From: a virus
Reading direction: 5' to 3' (one strand)
Virus record (IMG/VR): IMGVR_UViG_3300047562_004335
Location: 1 to 25,962 of that record
Length of the DNA: 25,962 nt
The notes under the pieces were generated by a model, which made no database searches, was not told the DNA's origin, and saw only the letters and a program-made list of their open reading frames with translations. The position numbers and the translations under genes are program-made. Of the stretch, positions 8,124-15,204 are shown in pieces. The stretch's first letter is position 1, and every line of letters starts with the position of its first letter.

Positions 8124-8942
8124 ATGTCAGTAAAAATATCAGAACTTTCAGCATCGGTAGACATAACATCGGATGATTTTTTTCCTATTGTTGATAGTGG
8201 AAGCCTGACAACCAAAAGAGCAAATGCACAGCAGATGCTTGATTATATTACAGGTTCAACTTTTGATACTCTTACTGTAACCAGTCTTGACGGAACAACA
8301 GCACAATTCACAACAATAACTGGTTCAACCGTAACTGGAACAACAGCACAATTCACAACAATAACTGGTTCAACCGTAACTGGAACAACAGCACAATTCA
8401 CAACATTTAGCGCAAGCAATTTAGCTGTTTCTGGTGGAAGCGCAGTGTTCTATGAATCCGCAATTATTGATGATTATGCGTATATTCTTTACAATTCAAG
8501 TATTGATAAATTAGCAATATTCCCAGGTTTATATATAACAGGTGCTCTAACTGCTTCAACTGTTGTCAGTGCTCCAACTGGTGCTTTTGATAACATAACA
8601 GGCCCTACTGGTAATATGATTGTTTCTGGTTCTTTATCGGGAATGATTGCGGCACTAACTTCTTCTGCTTCAAATTACACATTTGTTCCAGCAGATAGCG
8701 GAAAAGTGGTTGTATTGAGTTCCTCTTCCGATATTACTGCTTCTGTACCGACTGGTCTTCCGATTGGATTTACTACAACCATAGTTCAAAATGGCTCTGG
8801 TTCAATATTTGTCAGCGCCAGTTCTGGTGTTGCAATAAGAAACAGGCAAAATCATACCAAAACTGCAGGTCTTTATGCTGTTGCAACGCTTATAGGAACT
8901 GGCAGTAATTCTTATATATTCGCAGGTGATACGACCACATGA
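8124..8942 (+). CDS. Tail-fibre-like protein with 15-residue tandem repeats (272 aa)
   Basis: TGAGGA at 8111-8116 precedes the ATG. The N-terminus (KISELSASVDITSDDFFPIV...) is the short 'KISELP..D.FPVVD' attachment module that I know from many phage fibres. Residues ~57-94 are a tandem repeat of GTTAQFTTITGSTVT, encoded by a perfect 45-bp DNA repeat. It probably forms a trimeric beta-fibre shaft. The C-terminal ~90 residues (ADSGKVVVLSSSSDITASVP, later RNRQNHTKTAGLYAVATLIG) are a beta-sandwich tip domain commonly found at the end of fibre and appendage proteins. The ATG of the next gene overlaps the stop. Role: host-contacting fibre or fibre segment. Confidence 0.82.
   Translation: MSVKISELSASVDITSDDFFPIVDSGSLTTKRANAQQMLDYITGSTFDTLTVTSLDGTTAQFTTITGSTVTGTTAQFTTITGSTVTGTTAQFTTFSASNLAVSGGSAVFYESAIIDDYAYILYNSSIDKLAIFPGLYITGALTASTVVSAPTGAFDNITGPTGNMIVSGSLSGMIAALTSSASNYTFVPADSGKVVVLSSSSDITASVPTGLPIGFTTTIVQNGSGSIFVSASSGVAIRNRQNHTKTAGLYAVATLIGTGSNSYIFAGDTTT
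8292..8405 (+). repeat. Perfect 45-bp tandem repeat inside a fibre gene
   Basis: Two identical 45-base units (8292-8336 and 8337-8381) are followed by 24 identical bases of a third (8382-8405). Each unit encodes 15 residues beginning GTTAQFTT. The lack of any synonymous change implies recent expansion or ongoing homogenisation. In-frame gain or loss of units would alter fibre length without breaking the gene. Confidence 0.95.
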
Positions 8943-9361
8943 TAATCTTTCCTGGTTTAATTGGTAGTGTTGCGGCTTCCGGAAAAGGCTCTGTCTCACC
9001 TCCTTCTTCTTCTTTGTTAAATTTACAAGTCAGCAAAGATGGGTTTACTTGGGAAGAAGGAAATCCATTTGCTTTAGACGCCACTTTTCCAATATATACA
9101 TTTGCCGGAGAAAGCAAAACTTATTATATAAGAGCAATTGGTACAACCACCGAAGAGATTAATATTACCAGTTTCAGTATTGAGTTTACTATCTCTCCTT
9201 CTTTTATGACATTAACCGGTGGAGATACTGCTTCTTTTACTGTTACTTTAAATAATACACCATTTTTTGAATCCAGTGAAACTATAAGAGCGCAAAGTGC
9301 CACTTCTGGTGGAGACTATGCGGATATAACCATCTCATATGGAACTGATTTTCCAGTATAA
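8939..9361 (+). CDS. Ig-like appendage protein (140 aa)
   Basis: Its ATG overlaps the TGA of the fibre gene (ATGA), so it is translationally coupled. The N-terminus (MIIFPGLIGSVAASGKGS) is a Gly/Ser-rich hydrophobic leader that I associate with small phage appendage proteins rather than with cleaved signal peptides. The rest alternates strand patterns typical of an Ig-like beta-sandwich, e.g. ISPSFMTLTGGDTASFTVTL and the terminal GGDYADITISYGTDFPV. There is no catalytic motif. A capsid or fibre decoration that adheres to cell surfaces or glycans is plausible. The function is inferred from fold impression and neighbours only. Confidence 0.65.
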   Translation: MIIFPGLIGSVAASGKGSVSPPSSSLLNLQVSKDGFTWEEGNPFALDATFPIYTFAGESKTYYIRAIGTTTEEINITSFSIEFTISPSFMTLTGGDTASFTVTLNNTPFFESSETIRAQSATSGGDYADITISYGTDFPV

Positions 9362-9403
9362 CTACAATAAAATACCTAACTACTTATTACAGAGGATAAA
9401 CAA

Positions 9404-9802
9404 ATGACAGATTTCATGAAACTACACAGACCGGGAATAGGAAATGCAGCCAGCTATCAAGTATCTGGTATTCCATGGGTTTCAAGTTCGCTTGCAGTTC
9501 CAGCAAGCGGCTCCACCACTTTAGAGATAAGTTTTCCGCAAGTAACCAAAAGCATTATTATAAAAAATGTTAGTACAGGTTCTGTGCAAATGCGTGTTGG
9601 TTTTAGTGAAAATGGAGTAAAGGGTACAAACTTTTTCTTATTATCTGCCAGTGAAAGTTTTGCAGCAGATCTAAAAGTTACACGAGTTTATCTCATGAGC
9701 AATAATGGCACAGCACTAACTGCAAGTGTTATCGCGGGCCTAACAAACATTCCAGCAACCGAACTTGTCAATAATTGGTCTGGTTCATTAGGAGTAGGTT
9801 GA
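9404..9802 (+). CDS. Beta-sandwich virion protein in the fibre cassette (132 aa)
   Basis: AGAGGA (9391-9396) precedes the ATG. The sequence contains SYQVSGIPWVSSS, then an ISFPQVTKSIIIKNV strand and a MRVGFSENGVKGTNFFLL strand. This pattern is familiar from small jelly-roll-like structural proteins of marine T4-like phages (memory, not a search). The protein is soluble, with no membrane helix or signal peptide. It ends 1 base before the 710-residue fibre gene, whose ribosome binding site (GGAGTAGG) lies in its last codons. A fibre-base, decoration or receptor-contact role is possible; none is demonstrated. Confidence 0.7.
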   Translation: MTDFMKLHRPGIGNAASYQVSGIPWVSSSLAVPASGSTTLEISFPQVTKSIIIKNVSTGSVQMRVGFSENGVKGTNFFLLSASESFAADLKVTRVYLMSNNGTALTASVIAGLTNIPATELVNNWSGSLGVG

Positions 9803-9803
9803 A

Positions 9804-11936
9804 ATGAGTTTTAATGACGGTTTCAATATCAGAGCGGTTCCGTGGCCACAAAATACGCCAGTAAGCGGCAATTCACTTGTTTATGATGGAACAAAATGGG
9901 TTGCTGCTAATGTAAGTAGCTCTGGCGGTGGTGGAAGCGGAGATATTACAGCCGTCAATGCCGGAACAAATCTAACAGGCGGTGGAGATAGTGGTGATGT
10001 AACGGTTTCTCTTTCTTCATCTGTTATTGGTTTAACAAACCTACAAACAGCGGTTTTAACTGCTTCTAATATAACCGGTAGTGAATTAAATATTGATCAT
10101 ATTGATTTTGCTACTGAAAATGCAACAAACCCAACATTTCAAACTGGTAGATTATATTATGATGTTGACACACTTGATTTACAATATAATACAGTTGTTA
10201 GTGGTACGTCAATCAATTTAGGACAACAACTTGTTGTAAAAGTTAAAAATGATACCAATACAACAATAAATAAAGGAAAACTTGTTAGAATAAGTGGTGG
10301 CCTTGGAAACAATCCAACAATTGCAACAGCAAGTTGGGAAAACGACGCCAATTCAGCCAATACCCTTGGGATGTTGATGAGCACTTTGGATCATAATGAT
10401 TTTGGTTATGTATTACTAAATGGCATTCTCTTGGGTGTTAATACCGACACTTACTCTGCTGGACAAACACTATATTTATCATCAAGTGGAGACTACACAA
10501 ACATCAAGCCAGTTGCGCCAAGACACATGGTTAGAATTGGCGAGGTTGTAAGAGTTGGCAATAGCGAAGTTGGCTCTGTCTTTGTAAATGTTCAAAATGG
10601 ATATGAACTTGATGAACTTCACGATGTTCTTTTTTCTTCTGCTTCTAATGGTGATTTGCTGGTTTGGGACGATTCCGTTTCTCTTTGGAAAAATGGAAAG
10701 ACATTAAGTGGAAGTTATGTAATTAGTGGAACACTAACTGCTTCAAATGTTTCTTCAATAAATTATTATGTTCAAAATACAAGTTCCAACGATCAAAGTG
10801 TTTATATAAGACGCGATCAATTTAATAATATGATATTTGTTGATCCAAATGTTGGTTCAAAATCACTACAAACATTATCATCTTTTGCTCCCAGTTTTAG
10901 CTTTATTGCTATAACCTCGTCTGCAGAAGTATTGGTACCAGCAAGTCGTAATATCAGATATGATCTGCTGCAATATGCAGGTGAAACAGCTTCATTAAAA
11001 CTTTCTTCTCCAGCACAAGGAACTCTGAACGGAGATACTATAACATTTGACTACGCAACAGGTGGTCCGGAAATAATTAATGTTTATACCGATTATGCTC
11101 CAATAGTTATAGGAACTTTGTTAAGTGACGAACAAAAAACATTTACATACAGACAGGGACAAGGTGGTTGGGTACAAAGAGAAGTTGATACTCATCAGCA
11201 GGTTACAACACTTACTGCTGGTTCAAATATAAGCGGAAGCGCAATAGAAGGTAATGTTACTATAGCACTTTCTTCTTCTGTCACAGGTTTAACTAATTTA
11301 GAAACAACCGTTCTAACAGCCTCAAATGTTACAGGGACAATAGCAGAATTTACATCTGTTACTGCATCATTTAGTGGAAGTGGAAACAATATAACAAGCA
11401 TAACTGCTTCAAATATTTCAAATTTCACGAATGATGTTAGAGCGCAATTTAGTGCTGGAACAAATATAAAAATTTCAAGTGGACAAATAAACTCAAGTCC
11501 CGTCATAGGCCCAGGACAAATTGTTGAATTATCAAATACACTGTTCCAAAATAGTGGTTATACTCCTGGAATATTATCTGGCAGCACTCCATTGGCATTT
11601 GGATTTTTTCCAGTTCAAAATGCTAATTTTGTTATCAATACTGGCGATATGTTTGGAGTTGGAAATTCCTATAGAATAAGAATGATTGTTCGCGTTACAG
11701 GAGCATTTAACGACGGTTTACACTGTATGTTAAGAGTAGTGACTATTGGTGTTGGAGAAGTTGGTGTTCCTGGATTAATTGATTTCGGTTCTGGTGTTTT
11801 GGAAATTTATTCAGCAGTTAGCAACACCTTGACAGCAAGTGCTCAATGGCAATATTTTATTCCTTATTTTGCAGCCTATAACGGCGGCAATGGGGCAACT
11901 TTGCAAGATGTAACACTTTATTTTGAAGAGGTTTGA
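9804..11936 (+). CDS. Long tail-fibre protein with an internal domain duplication (710 aa)
   Basis: GGAGTAGG just upstream supports the ATG. Residues 1-45 form a short attachment region (SLVYDGTKWVAAN is typical of phage fibres) ending in a Gly-rich hinge. Residues 47-93 and 466-512 are a gapless duplicate with 27 identical positions of 47, including LSSSV, GLTNL and VLTASN. Between them lie a compact domain (~115-265) ending in VNVQNGYELDELHDV, a module seen in many fibres, and a strand-rich segment. The last ~190 residues form a beta-sandwich, a plausible receptor-binding tip. No peptidase or lyase active site was recognised. It is followed at once by a small gene that could be an accessory or chaperone. 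Confidence 0.82.
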   Translation: MSFNDGFNIRAVPWPQNTPVSGNSLVYDGTKWVAANVSSSGGGGSGDITAVNAGTNLTGGGDSGDVTVSLSSSVIGLTNLQTAVLTASNITGSELNIDHIDFATENATNPTFQTGRLYYDVDTLDLQYNTVVSGTSINLGQQLVVKVKNDTNTTINKGKLVRISGGLGNNPTIATASWENDANSANTLGMLMSTLDHNDFGYVLLNGILLGVNTDTYSAGQTLYLSSSGDYTNIKPVAPRHMVRIGEVVRVGNSEVGSVFVNVQNGYELDELHDVLFSSASNGDLLVWDDSVSLWKNGKTLSGSYVISGTLTASNVSSINYYVQNTSSNDQSVYIRRDQFNNMIFVDPNVGSKSLQTLSSFAPSFSFIAITSSAEVLVPASRNIRYDLLQYAGETASLKLSSPAQGTLNGDTITFDYATGGPEIINVYTDYAPIVIGTLLSDEQKTFTYRQGQGGWVQREVDTHQQVTTLTAGSNISGSAIEGNVTIALSSSVTGLTNLETTVLTASNVTGTIAEFTSVTASFSGSGNNITSITASNISNFTNDVRAQFSAGTNIKISSGQINSSPVIGPGQIVELSNTLFQNSGYTPGILSGSTPLAFGFFPVQNANFVINTGDMFGVGNSYRIRMIVRVTGAFNDGLHCMLRVVTIGVGEVGVPGLIDFGSGVLEIYSAVSNTLTASAQWQYFIPYFAAYNGGNGATLQDVTLYFEEV

Positions 11937-11937
11937 G

Positions 11938-12375
11938 ATGAATAAACAACAAATTATTACAAAAATATCAGAAGATATATTTCCTAGTGGACCAAACGTT
12001 GAAAAAACACTTTTAGCAGTAAAAAATAATGATTTAATTTTATTTGATGGTGTTGATACCGAAGTAGAAACTGTTTATGAGTTTTCTCAAGCAAATGGTT
12101 TTGTTTCCTTGGAAGAAAAACCAAAAATTTCAATGCAAGAATGGCTTGAATTACAGGGATTTTCATCAACTAATTTAGCAATTTTTTTTGATTTAGAATC
12201 AAGATTGGCAGGATTAAGTAGAAGTTCATCAAAAATGTCTGCTGTGCGCGGATGGATAAATAATATTATTTCTTCTTATGCAAGCAATCCATTACCTCGT
12301 CATGTTTGGACAGATTCTCCCCATACTTATAGCGAGACGGTAACTGAAGCGGTAACAGCTTTAGAAGCACCTTAA
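11938..12375 (+). CDS. Unknown protein downstream of the long fibre (145 aa)
   Basis: I place the start at ATG 11938: GAAGAGG (11925-11931) sits 6 bases upstream. The in-frame TTG at 11923 would lie inside that binding site and be poorly served. The protein is soluble, mostly helical in its C-terminal two thirds, and carries MSAVRGWINNIISSYASNP near the end. It overlaps no domain I recognise. Many phages keep a fibre-assembly chaperone or fibre cap directly after the fibre gene, so that role is possible. The sequence itself does not show it. Confidence 0.7.
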   Translation: MNKQQIITKISEDIFPSGPNVEKTLLAVKNNDLILFDGVDTEVETVYEFSQANGFVSLEEKPKISMQEWLELQGFSSTNLAIFFDLESRLAGLSRSSSKMSAVRGWINNIISSYASNPLPRHVWTDSPHTYSETVTEAVTALEAP

Positions 12376-12383
12376 ATTTTAAA

Positions 12384-12411
12384 TTAAAAATAAAGTATAT
12401 TTTGCTATAAA
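12384..12411 (+). promoter_or_regulatory. Extended -10 promoter candidate in front of the resolvase gene
   Basis: TGC immediately before TATAAA (12406-12411) gives an extended -10 element. A weak TTAAAA (12384-12389) lies 16 bases upstream. Transcription would start about 7 bases after the -10 box, at or next to the ATG (12418). This would give a leaderless or nearly leaderless mRNA, consistent with the absence of any Shine-Dalgarno sequence in the gap. Confidence 0.4.
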
Positions 12412-12417
12412 ACATAA

Positions 12418-12936
12418 ATGATCCTTGGTTTAGATATATCAACTTCGTGTACCGGCGTAACCATTTTGGACTACGCTGGTCGCGTTGTTCTCAATGCCTG
12501 CTGGAAATTCAAGCAAGAAGAAATGATTGACAAACTCCAAGCAGCAAAAGAATATATTTTAGAACTACGAAAGAAATATCCAATAACAGAAGTGTTTATA
12601 GAAGAAAGTTTGCAAGCATTTCGTCCTGGTTTTTCATCAGCAAAAACTATTTTATCTCTTGCCAAGTTCAATGGAACTCTATCTTGGATGATATGGGAAC
12701 ATTTAGGCATAAAACCACAGTATATTGGATCAGGAACAGCAAGAAAACTTTGTGGAATAAAAGTAATAAAAGGTATTCCAGCAAAACAGCAAGTTATGGA
12801 TTGGATGTTGGAAAATCAAAAATGGTTCAAAGTTGAAAAGAAAAAAAATAGTGAAAATATAAAAGATCACTTTTATGATATGGCCGATAGTTGGGTGATC
12901 GCAAAAGCAGGTTTGCTGCAAGTAAAAAATAAATGA
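12418..12936 (+). CDS. RuvC-like Holliday junction resolvase
   Basis: 172 residues, the usual RuvC size. An RNase H-like fold is indicated by the first strand GLDISTSCTG (Asp6), a second-site acidic pair VFIEES (Glu62/Glu63), and the C-terminal YDMADSWVIA with Asp154 and Asp157. Together these match the four-acid metal site of RuvC-type resolvases. The conserved mid-section AKFNGTLSWMIW and IGSGTARK also fits. Known family role: cutting four-way and branched DNA; in phages, trimming branched concatemers before packaging. Oddly, it sits inside the tail-fibre cassette, has no ribosome binding site and may have its own promoter, so it looks like an independently inserted gene. A junction nuclease is near certain; the exact substrate is not. 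Confidence 0.88.
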   Translation: MILGLDISTSCTGVTILDYAGRVVLNACWKFKQEEMIDKLQAAKEYILELRKKYPITEVFIEESLQAFRPGFSSAKTILSLAKFNGTLSWMIWEHLGIKPQYIGSGTARKLCGIKVIKGIPAKQQVMDWMLENQKWFKVEKKKNSENIKDHFYDMADSWVIAKAGLLQVKNK

Positions 12937-12945
12937 CTATTTATA
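12937..12945 (+). promoter_or_regulatory. CTATTTATA motif, second copy
   Basis: This is the same 9-mer as at 4773-4781. It begins at the first base after the resolvase stop and lies 34 bases before the repeat-protein ATG. A GGAGAG ribosome binding site follows at 12964-12969. Recurrence in gene gaps suggests a promoter or processing element, but two copies are weak evidence. Confidence 0.2.
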
Positions 12946-12978
12946 TAACAACAGCATTTTACCGGAGAGATAAATAAT

Positions 12979-13227
12979 ATGTTTTTTTATCGTGAAAATC
13001 CAATCAAAACCTTTAGAGAATCATTTGAATATCCAAGTTGGACTGGAACATACGATACTGGCTCAATAGTTATTCCAACTTTTACTGGTTCTGCATTATT
13101 TTCAGAATCATTTGAATTTCCAAGTTGGACCGGAACATATGATACTGGTTCAATAGTTGTTCCAGCCTTTACCGGTTCTGCACTATTTACTGAACAATTT
13201 GAATCTGGCTCATGGCCAAATCCATGA
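12979..13227 (+). CDS. Small repeat protein of the fibre cassette (82 aa)
   Basis: GGAGAG (12964-12969) supports the ATG. After a 13-residue lead, the protein is a 29-residue unit twice over: residues 14-42 begin ESFEYPSWTGTYDTGS and residues 43-71 begin ESFEFPSWTGTYDTGS. A broken third copy (EQFESGSWPNP) completes it. The E-x-F-E...W start resembles the first strand of LamG-like and appendage domains, and the next gene carries such a domain. It is thus either a short beta-repeat spike or the remnant of a longer repeat fibre. It has no cysteine, membrane helix or signal peptide. A structural role is inferred. Confidence 0.75.
   Translation: MFFYRENPIKTFRESFEYPSWTGTYDTGSIVIPTFTGSALFSESFEFPSWTGTYDTGSIVVPAFTGSALFTEQFESGSWPNP
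13018..13224 (+). repeat. 87-bp coding tandem repeat
   Basis: Two full 87-base units (13018-13104 and 13105-13191) are followed by a partial third (13192-13224). The two full units differ at scattered, mostly synonymous positions. At protein level only Y/F, I/V, T/A and a last S/T differ. Unlike the 45-bp repeat at 8292, these copies have diverged under protein-level constraint, so the duplication is older. Confidence 0.92.
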
Positions 13228-13251
13228 TAAATATTTTAGGAGATATAAACA

Positions 13252-14055
13252 ATGGCACAAAGTGATTGGACTTTTATACTTAGACCTACCGACGCAGCAG
13301 CTGGAAGAACTTTTCTTGGCGGCACTTCCGGAAGTGCATTTCAACACAGCACACTAACAAATCCAATAACAGGCGCAGGAGATTGGTGTCGTGGATTTTT
13401 TGCATCTGGTGCGCTGAGCCAGTATAGATATGTTGGTTTGTTACCAATAAACAATTCAGAGCTAACAAGTTCAACTGGATATGAATATGGCTATGGATAT
13501 TCCATCCGATGCTGGGCAAGAGCAGGAGGCACGAGTTCTGGCCAAAATATTTCTGGCGTAATGCTTAGTTTTAAAAATCAATCAAATTTGAGTGTTGACG
13601 CTCTTGTACATAGTTCCAACAGAGCCACTGGTTATTGTTTGATTTTAAATGAAAACTATTTCCAACTTCGTTGTGCAAACTCTAGTTCAATCACCAATTT
13701 TACTGACAATCTTTCACCTTTCTATAATTCCTATGGCTACTCAAAAGATATAACATTTTCAAATTTGTTCAACCGATGGATTCGCTTACGAATGGATGTT
13801 TCACCTGTTTCCGGTGCATATGATAGAATAACTGTTTTCACAGCAAGTCAAGCACAAGAAAATGATTGGCAGCAAGTTCATACAGTTGATATACCAAGAG
13901 AAAAAGTTGGCGCTTATGTCCCGTGGGCAAATAATCCAAATGGTGATGGCGCAGCAGCAGCAGAAAAAGGCTATCTTGGTGCCATGGTGTATTCCTATAC
14001 CAACACTGCTGCAGCCTATATAGATGAATTTGAAGTAATCAAACAACCGATATAG
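13252..14055 (+). CDS. LamG/concanavalin-like candidate receptor-binding protein (267 aa)
   Basis: AGGAG (13238-13242) lies 9 bases before the ATG. The protein is almost all beta-strand, with aromatic/Gly strands (SQYRYVGLLPINNSE, GYEYGYGYSIRCWAR, NRWIRLRMDV) and a closing strand AAAYIDEFEVIKQPI. That last strand is typical of the end of LamG-like jelly-roll domains. Such domains usually bind glycans. It is the last gene of the fibre cassette, and the preceding gene carries repeats resembling its first strands. The most economical reading is a tail-tip adhesin that sets host specificity. The fold assignment is by pattern; there are no catalytic residues to test. Confidence 0.7.
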   Translation: MAQSDWTFILRPTDAAAGRTFLGGTSGSAFQHSTLTNPITGAGDWCRGFFASGALSQYRYVGLLPINNSELTSSTGYEYGYGYSIRCWARAGGTSSGQNISGVMLSFKNQSNLSVDALVHSSNRATGYCLILNENYFQLRCANSSSITNFTDNLSPFYNSYGYSKDITFSNLFNRWIRLRMDVSPVSGAYDRITVFTASQAQENDWQQVHTVDIPREKVGAYVPWANNPNGDGAAAAEKGYLGAMVYSYTNTAAAYIDEFEVIKQPI

Positions 14056-14070
14056 TCTCTTTGTAATATA

Positions 14071-14113
14071 CAGCGCAGCCACTTGACAACACGCTGCTTT
14101 CGCAGTAGGCTGC
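14071..14113 (+). promoter_or_regulatory. GC-rich foldable island with a consensus -35 box before the primase
   Basis: About 60% G+C in an otherwise AT-rich window. GCAGCC (14075-14080) can pair with GGCTGC (14108-14113), enclosing a small CTGC/GCAG hairpin. Alternatively CAGCG (14071-14075) pairs with CGCTG (14092-14096). The two folds exclude each other, and the first hides the AGG used by the primase. TTGACA (14083-14088) is a perfect -35 box, with only a weak TAGGCT 17 bases downstream. It could be a promoter, an RNA switch or an origin-like element. Confidence 0.4.
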
Positions 14114-14119
14114 TTGGAA

Positions 14120-15061
14120 ATGTCGGAAGTTCAAAAGGCAGAAATATTAGCAGATATATTTGGCACTCCTCAACGATCCGGTGAGGAGTTGCTTTTTTAT
14201 TGTCCCAAGTGCAAACATCAAAAAAAGAAACTCTCCTGTAATGTCCGTAAAAACGCTTTCAAATGTTGGGTATGCAACTTTACGGGAAATAACATAGGAA
14301 GGCTGGTAAAGCGTTATGGCTCGTATAAACAGAAACAAGAATGGGGTAGGTATGATGATAAAATTGATTTGTCTTCCGTTTCGTTTGCAGATACTTTATT
14401 TGGAGAACGAGAAGCAGATCAAACAAGCATTTCGCTACCTAAAGAGTTTGTTACACTGACTGGAAAATACAATCCAGTAAGTTCTATTCCATTGAGATAT
14501 TTGCATGAACGAGGAATAAACAAAGAAGATATTCTAAAATGGAAAATAGGTTATTGTCCCGATGGAGAATATGCTGGTCGCGTTGTTGTTCCAAGTTTCA
14601 ATAATGAAGGAAAGATAAACTATTTTATTGCTCGTTCATACCGCGATGACTGGATGAAATATAAAAACCCACCTGCTCACAAGAATGAAATAATATTCAA
14701 TCAACTTTATATTGATTGGTCCAGCGACCTTGTATTGACAGAGGGCGTATTTGATGCTATTGTTGCTGGCAACGCTGTGCCTCTCCTTGGTTCAACTCTG
14801 CCAGAAACAAGTAAGTTATTCCAAGAAATAGCAAAACACGACACGCCTATTTATGTGGCGCTTGATCCGGATGCAGAAAAGAAAGCAAAACATCTGATAA
14901 AAGACATGATTCAGTATGGTATAGAAACTTACAAAGTTGATGTAAGAGGTTTCCAGGATGTTGGAAGTATGACAAAGGCAGAGTTTCAAGAAAGAAAAGC
15001 CGCAGCACTTCCAATGACACAAGAAACCTTATTCAGATATCAAATACAGGGTATTATATGA
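14120..15061 (+). CDS. DnaG-type primase with zinc finger and Toprim domain
   Basis: I use ATG 14120, 10 bases after AGG (14107-14109); the in-frame TTG at 14114 is too close to that site. 313 residues. The zinc-binding N-terminus has Cys28, Cys31 or His33, Cys40 and the pair Cys49/Cys52 (CWVC). A catalytic-core segment follows (RYLHERGINKEDILKWKIGY). The Toprim site has Glu208 in TEGVFDAI and the DPD motif at residues 249-251 (ALDPDAEKKA). Known family role: RNA primer synthesis for lagging-strand replication. It is shorter than bacterial DnaG and lacks a helicase-interaction domain; the size is usual for phage primases. It opens the coupled operon that continues to the right edge; its stop overlaps the next ATG. 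Confidence 0.92.
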   Translation: MSEVQKAEILADIFGTPQRSGEELLFYCPKCKHQKKKLSCNVRKNAFKCWVCNFTGNNIGRLVKRYGSYKQKQEWGRYDDKIDLSSVSFADTLFGEREADQTSISLPKEFVTLTGKYNPVSSIPLRYLHERGINKEDILKWKIGYCPDGEYAGRVVVPSFNNEGKINYFIARSYRDDWMKYKNPPAHKNEIIFNQLYIDWSSDLVLTEGVFDAIVAGNAVPLLGSTLPETSKLFQEIAKHDTPIYVALDPDAEKKAKHLIKDMIQYGIETYKVDVRGFQDVGSMTKAEFQERKAAALPMTQETLFRYQIQGII

Positions 15062-15204
15062 AAAAAGTATATGTTGTAACAGAAACTTGGTATTCAAACA
15101 AAACCGTAGTTGCGGTCTTTGAGAAAAAAGAAGATGCTTTAGACTTTGTAGTAAAGCAAAATAAGCCAACAAACTTTCTAATAAATGAAATGGAAGTGAA
15201 ATGA
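15058..15204 (+). CDS. Small unknown protein between primase and Mre11-Rad50 fusion (48 aa)
   Basis: ATG overlaps the primase stop (ATGA), and its TGA overlaps the next ATG (ATGA). CAGGG (15047-15051) lies 6 bases upstream, a good binding site. The product starts MKKVYVVTETWYSNKTVVAV and continues with a short helix rich in Lys/Glu/Asp and a final strand. This beta-hairpin/helix plan is common among tiny phage and bacterial proteins that begin MK.VYVVT and have a 'vFe..edA' helix. I cannot assign a function. The perfect coupling on both sides is the main evidence that it is real. Confidence 0.75.
   Translation: MKKVYVVTETWYSNKTVVAVFEKKEDALDFVVKQNKPTNFLINEMEVK

Noticed and set aside
8292-8405. 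CRISPR-like repeats
   Set aside because: The units are directly abutting without spacers and are in frame within a fibre gene. They are protein-coding tandem repeats. The 87-bp repeats at 13018 fail for the same reason.
11923-11937. TTG start giving a longer form of the 145-residue protein
   Set aside because: The TTG would lie within the AGAGG binding region; the ATG at 11938 has ideal spacing.
13157-13357. Plus-strand 66-residue frame between the repeat protein and LamG-like gene
   Set aside because: Overlaps both neighbours out of frame, has no binding site, and would cover the good AGGAG of the LamG-like gene.
14114-14119. TTG start for the primase
   Set aside because: Only 4 bases after the AGG site; ATG 14120 at 10 bases fits better and gives the usual short N-terminus.
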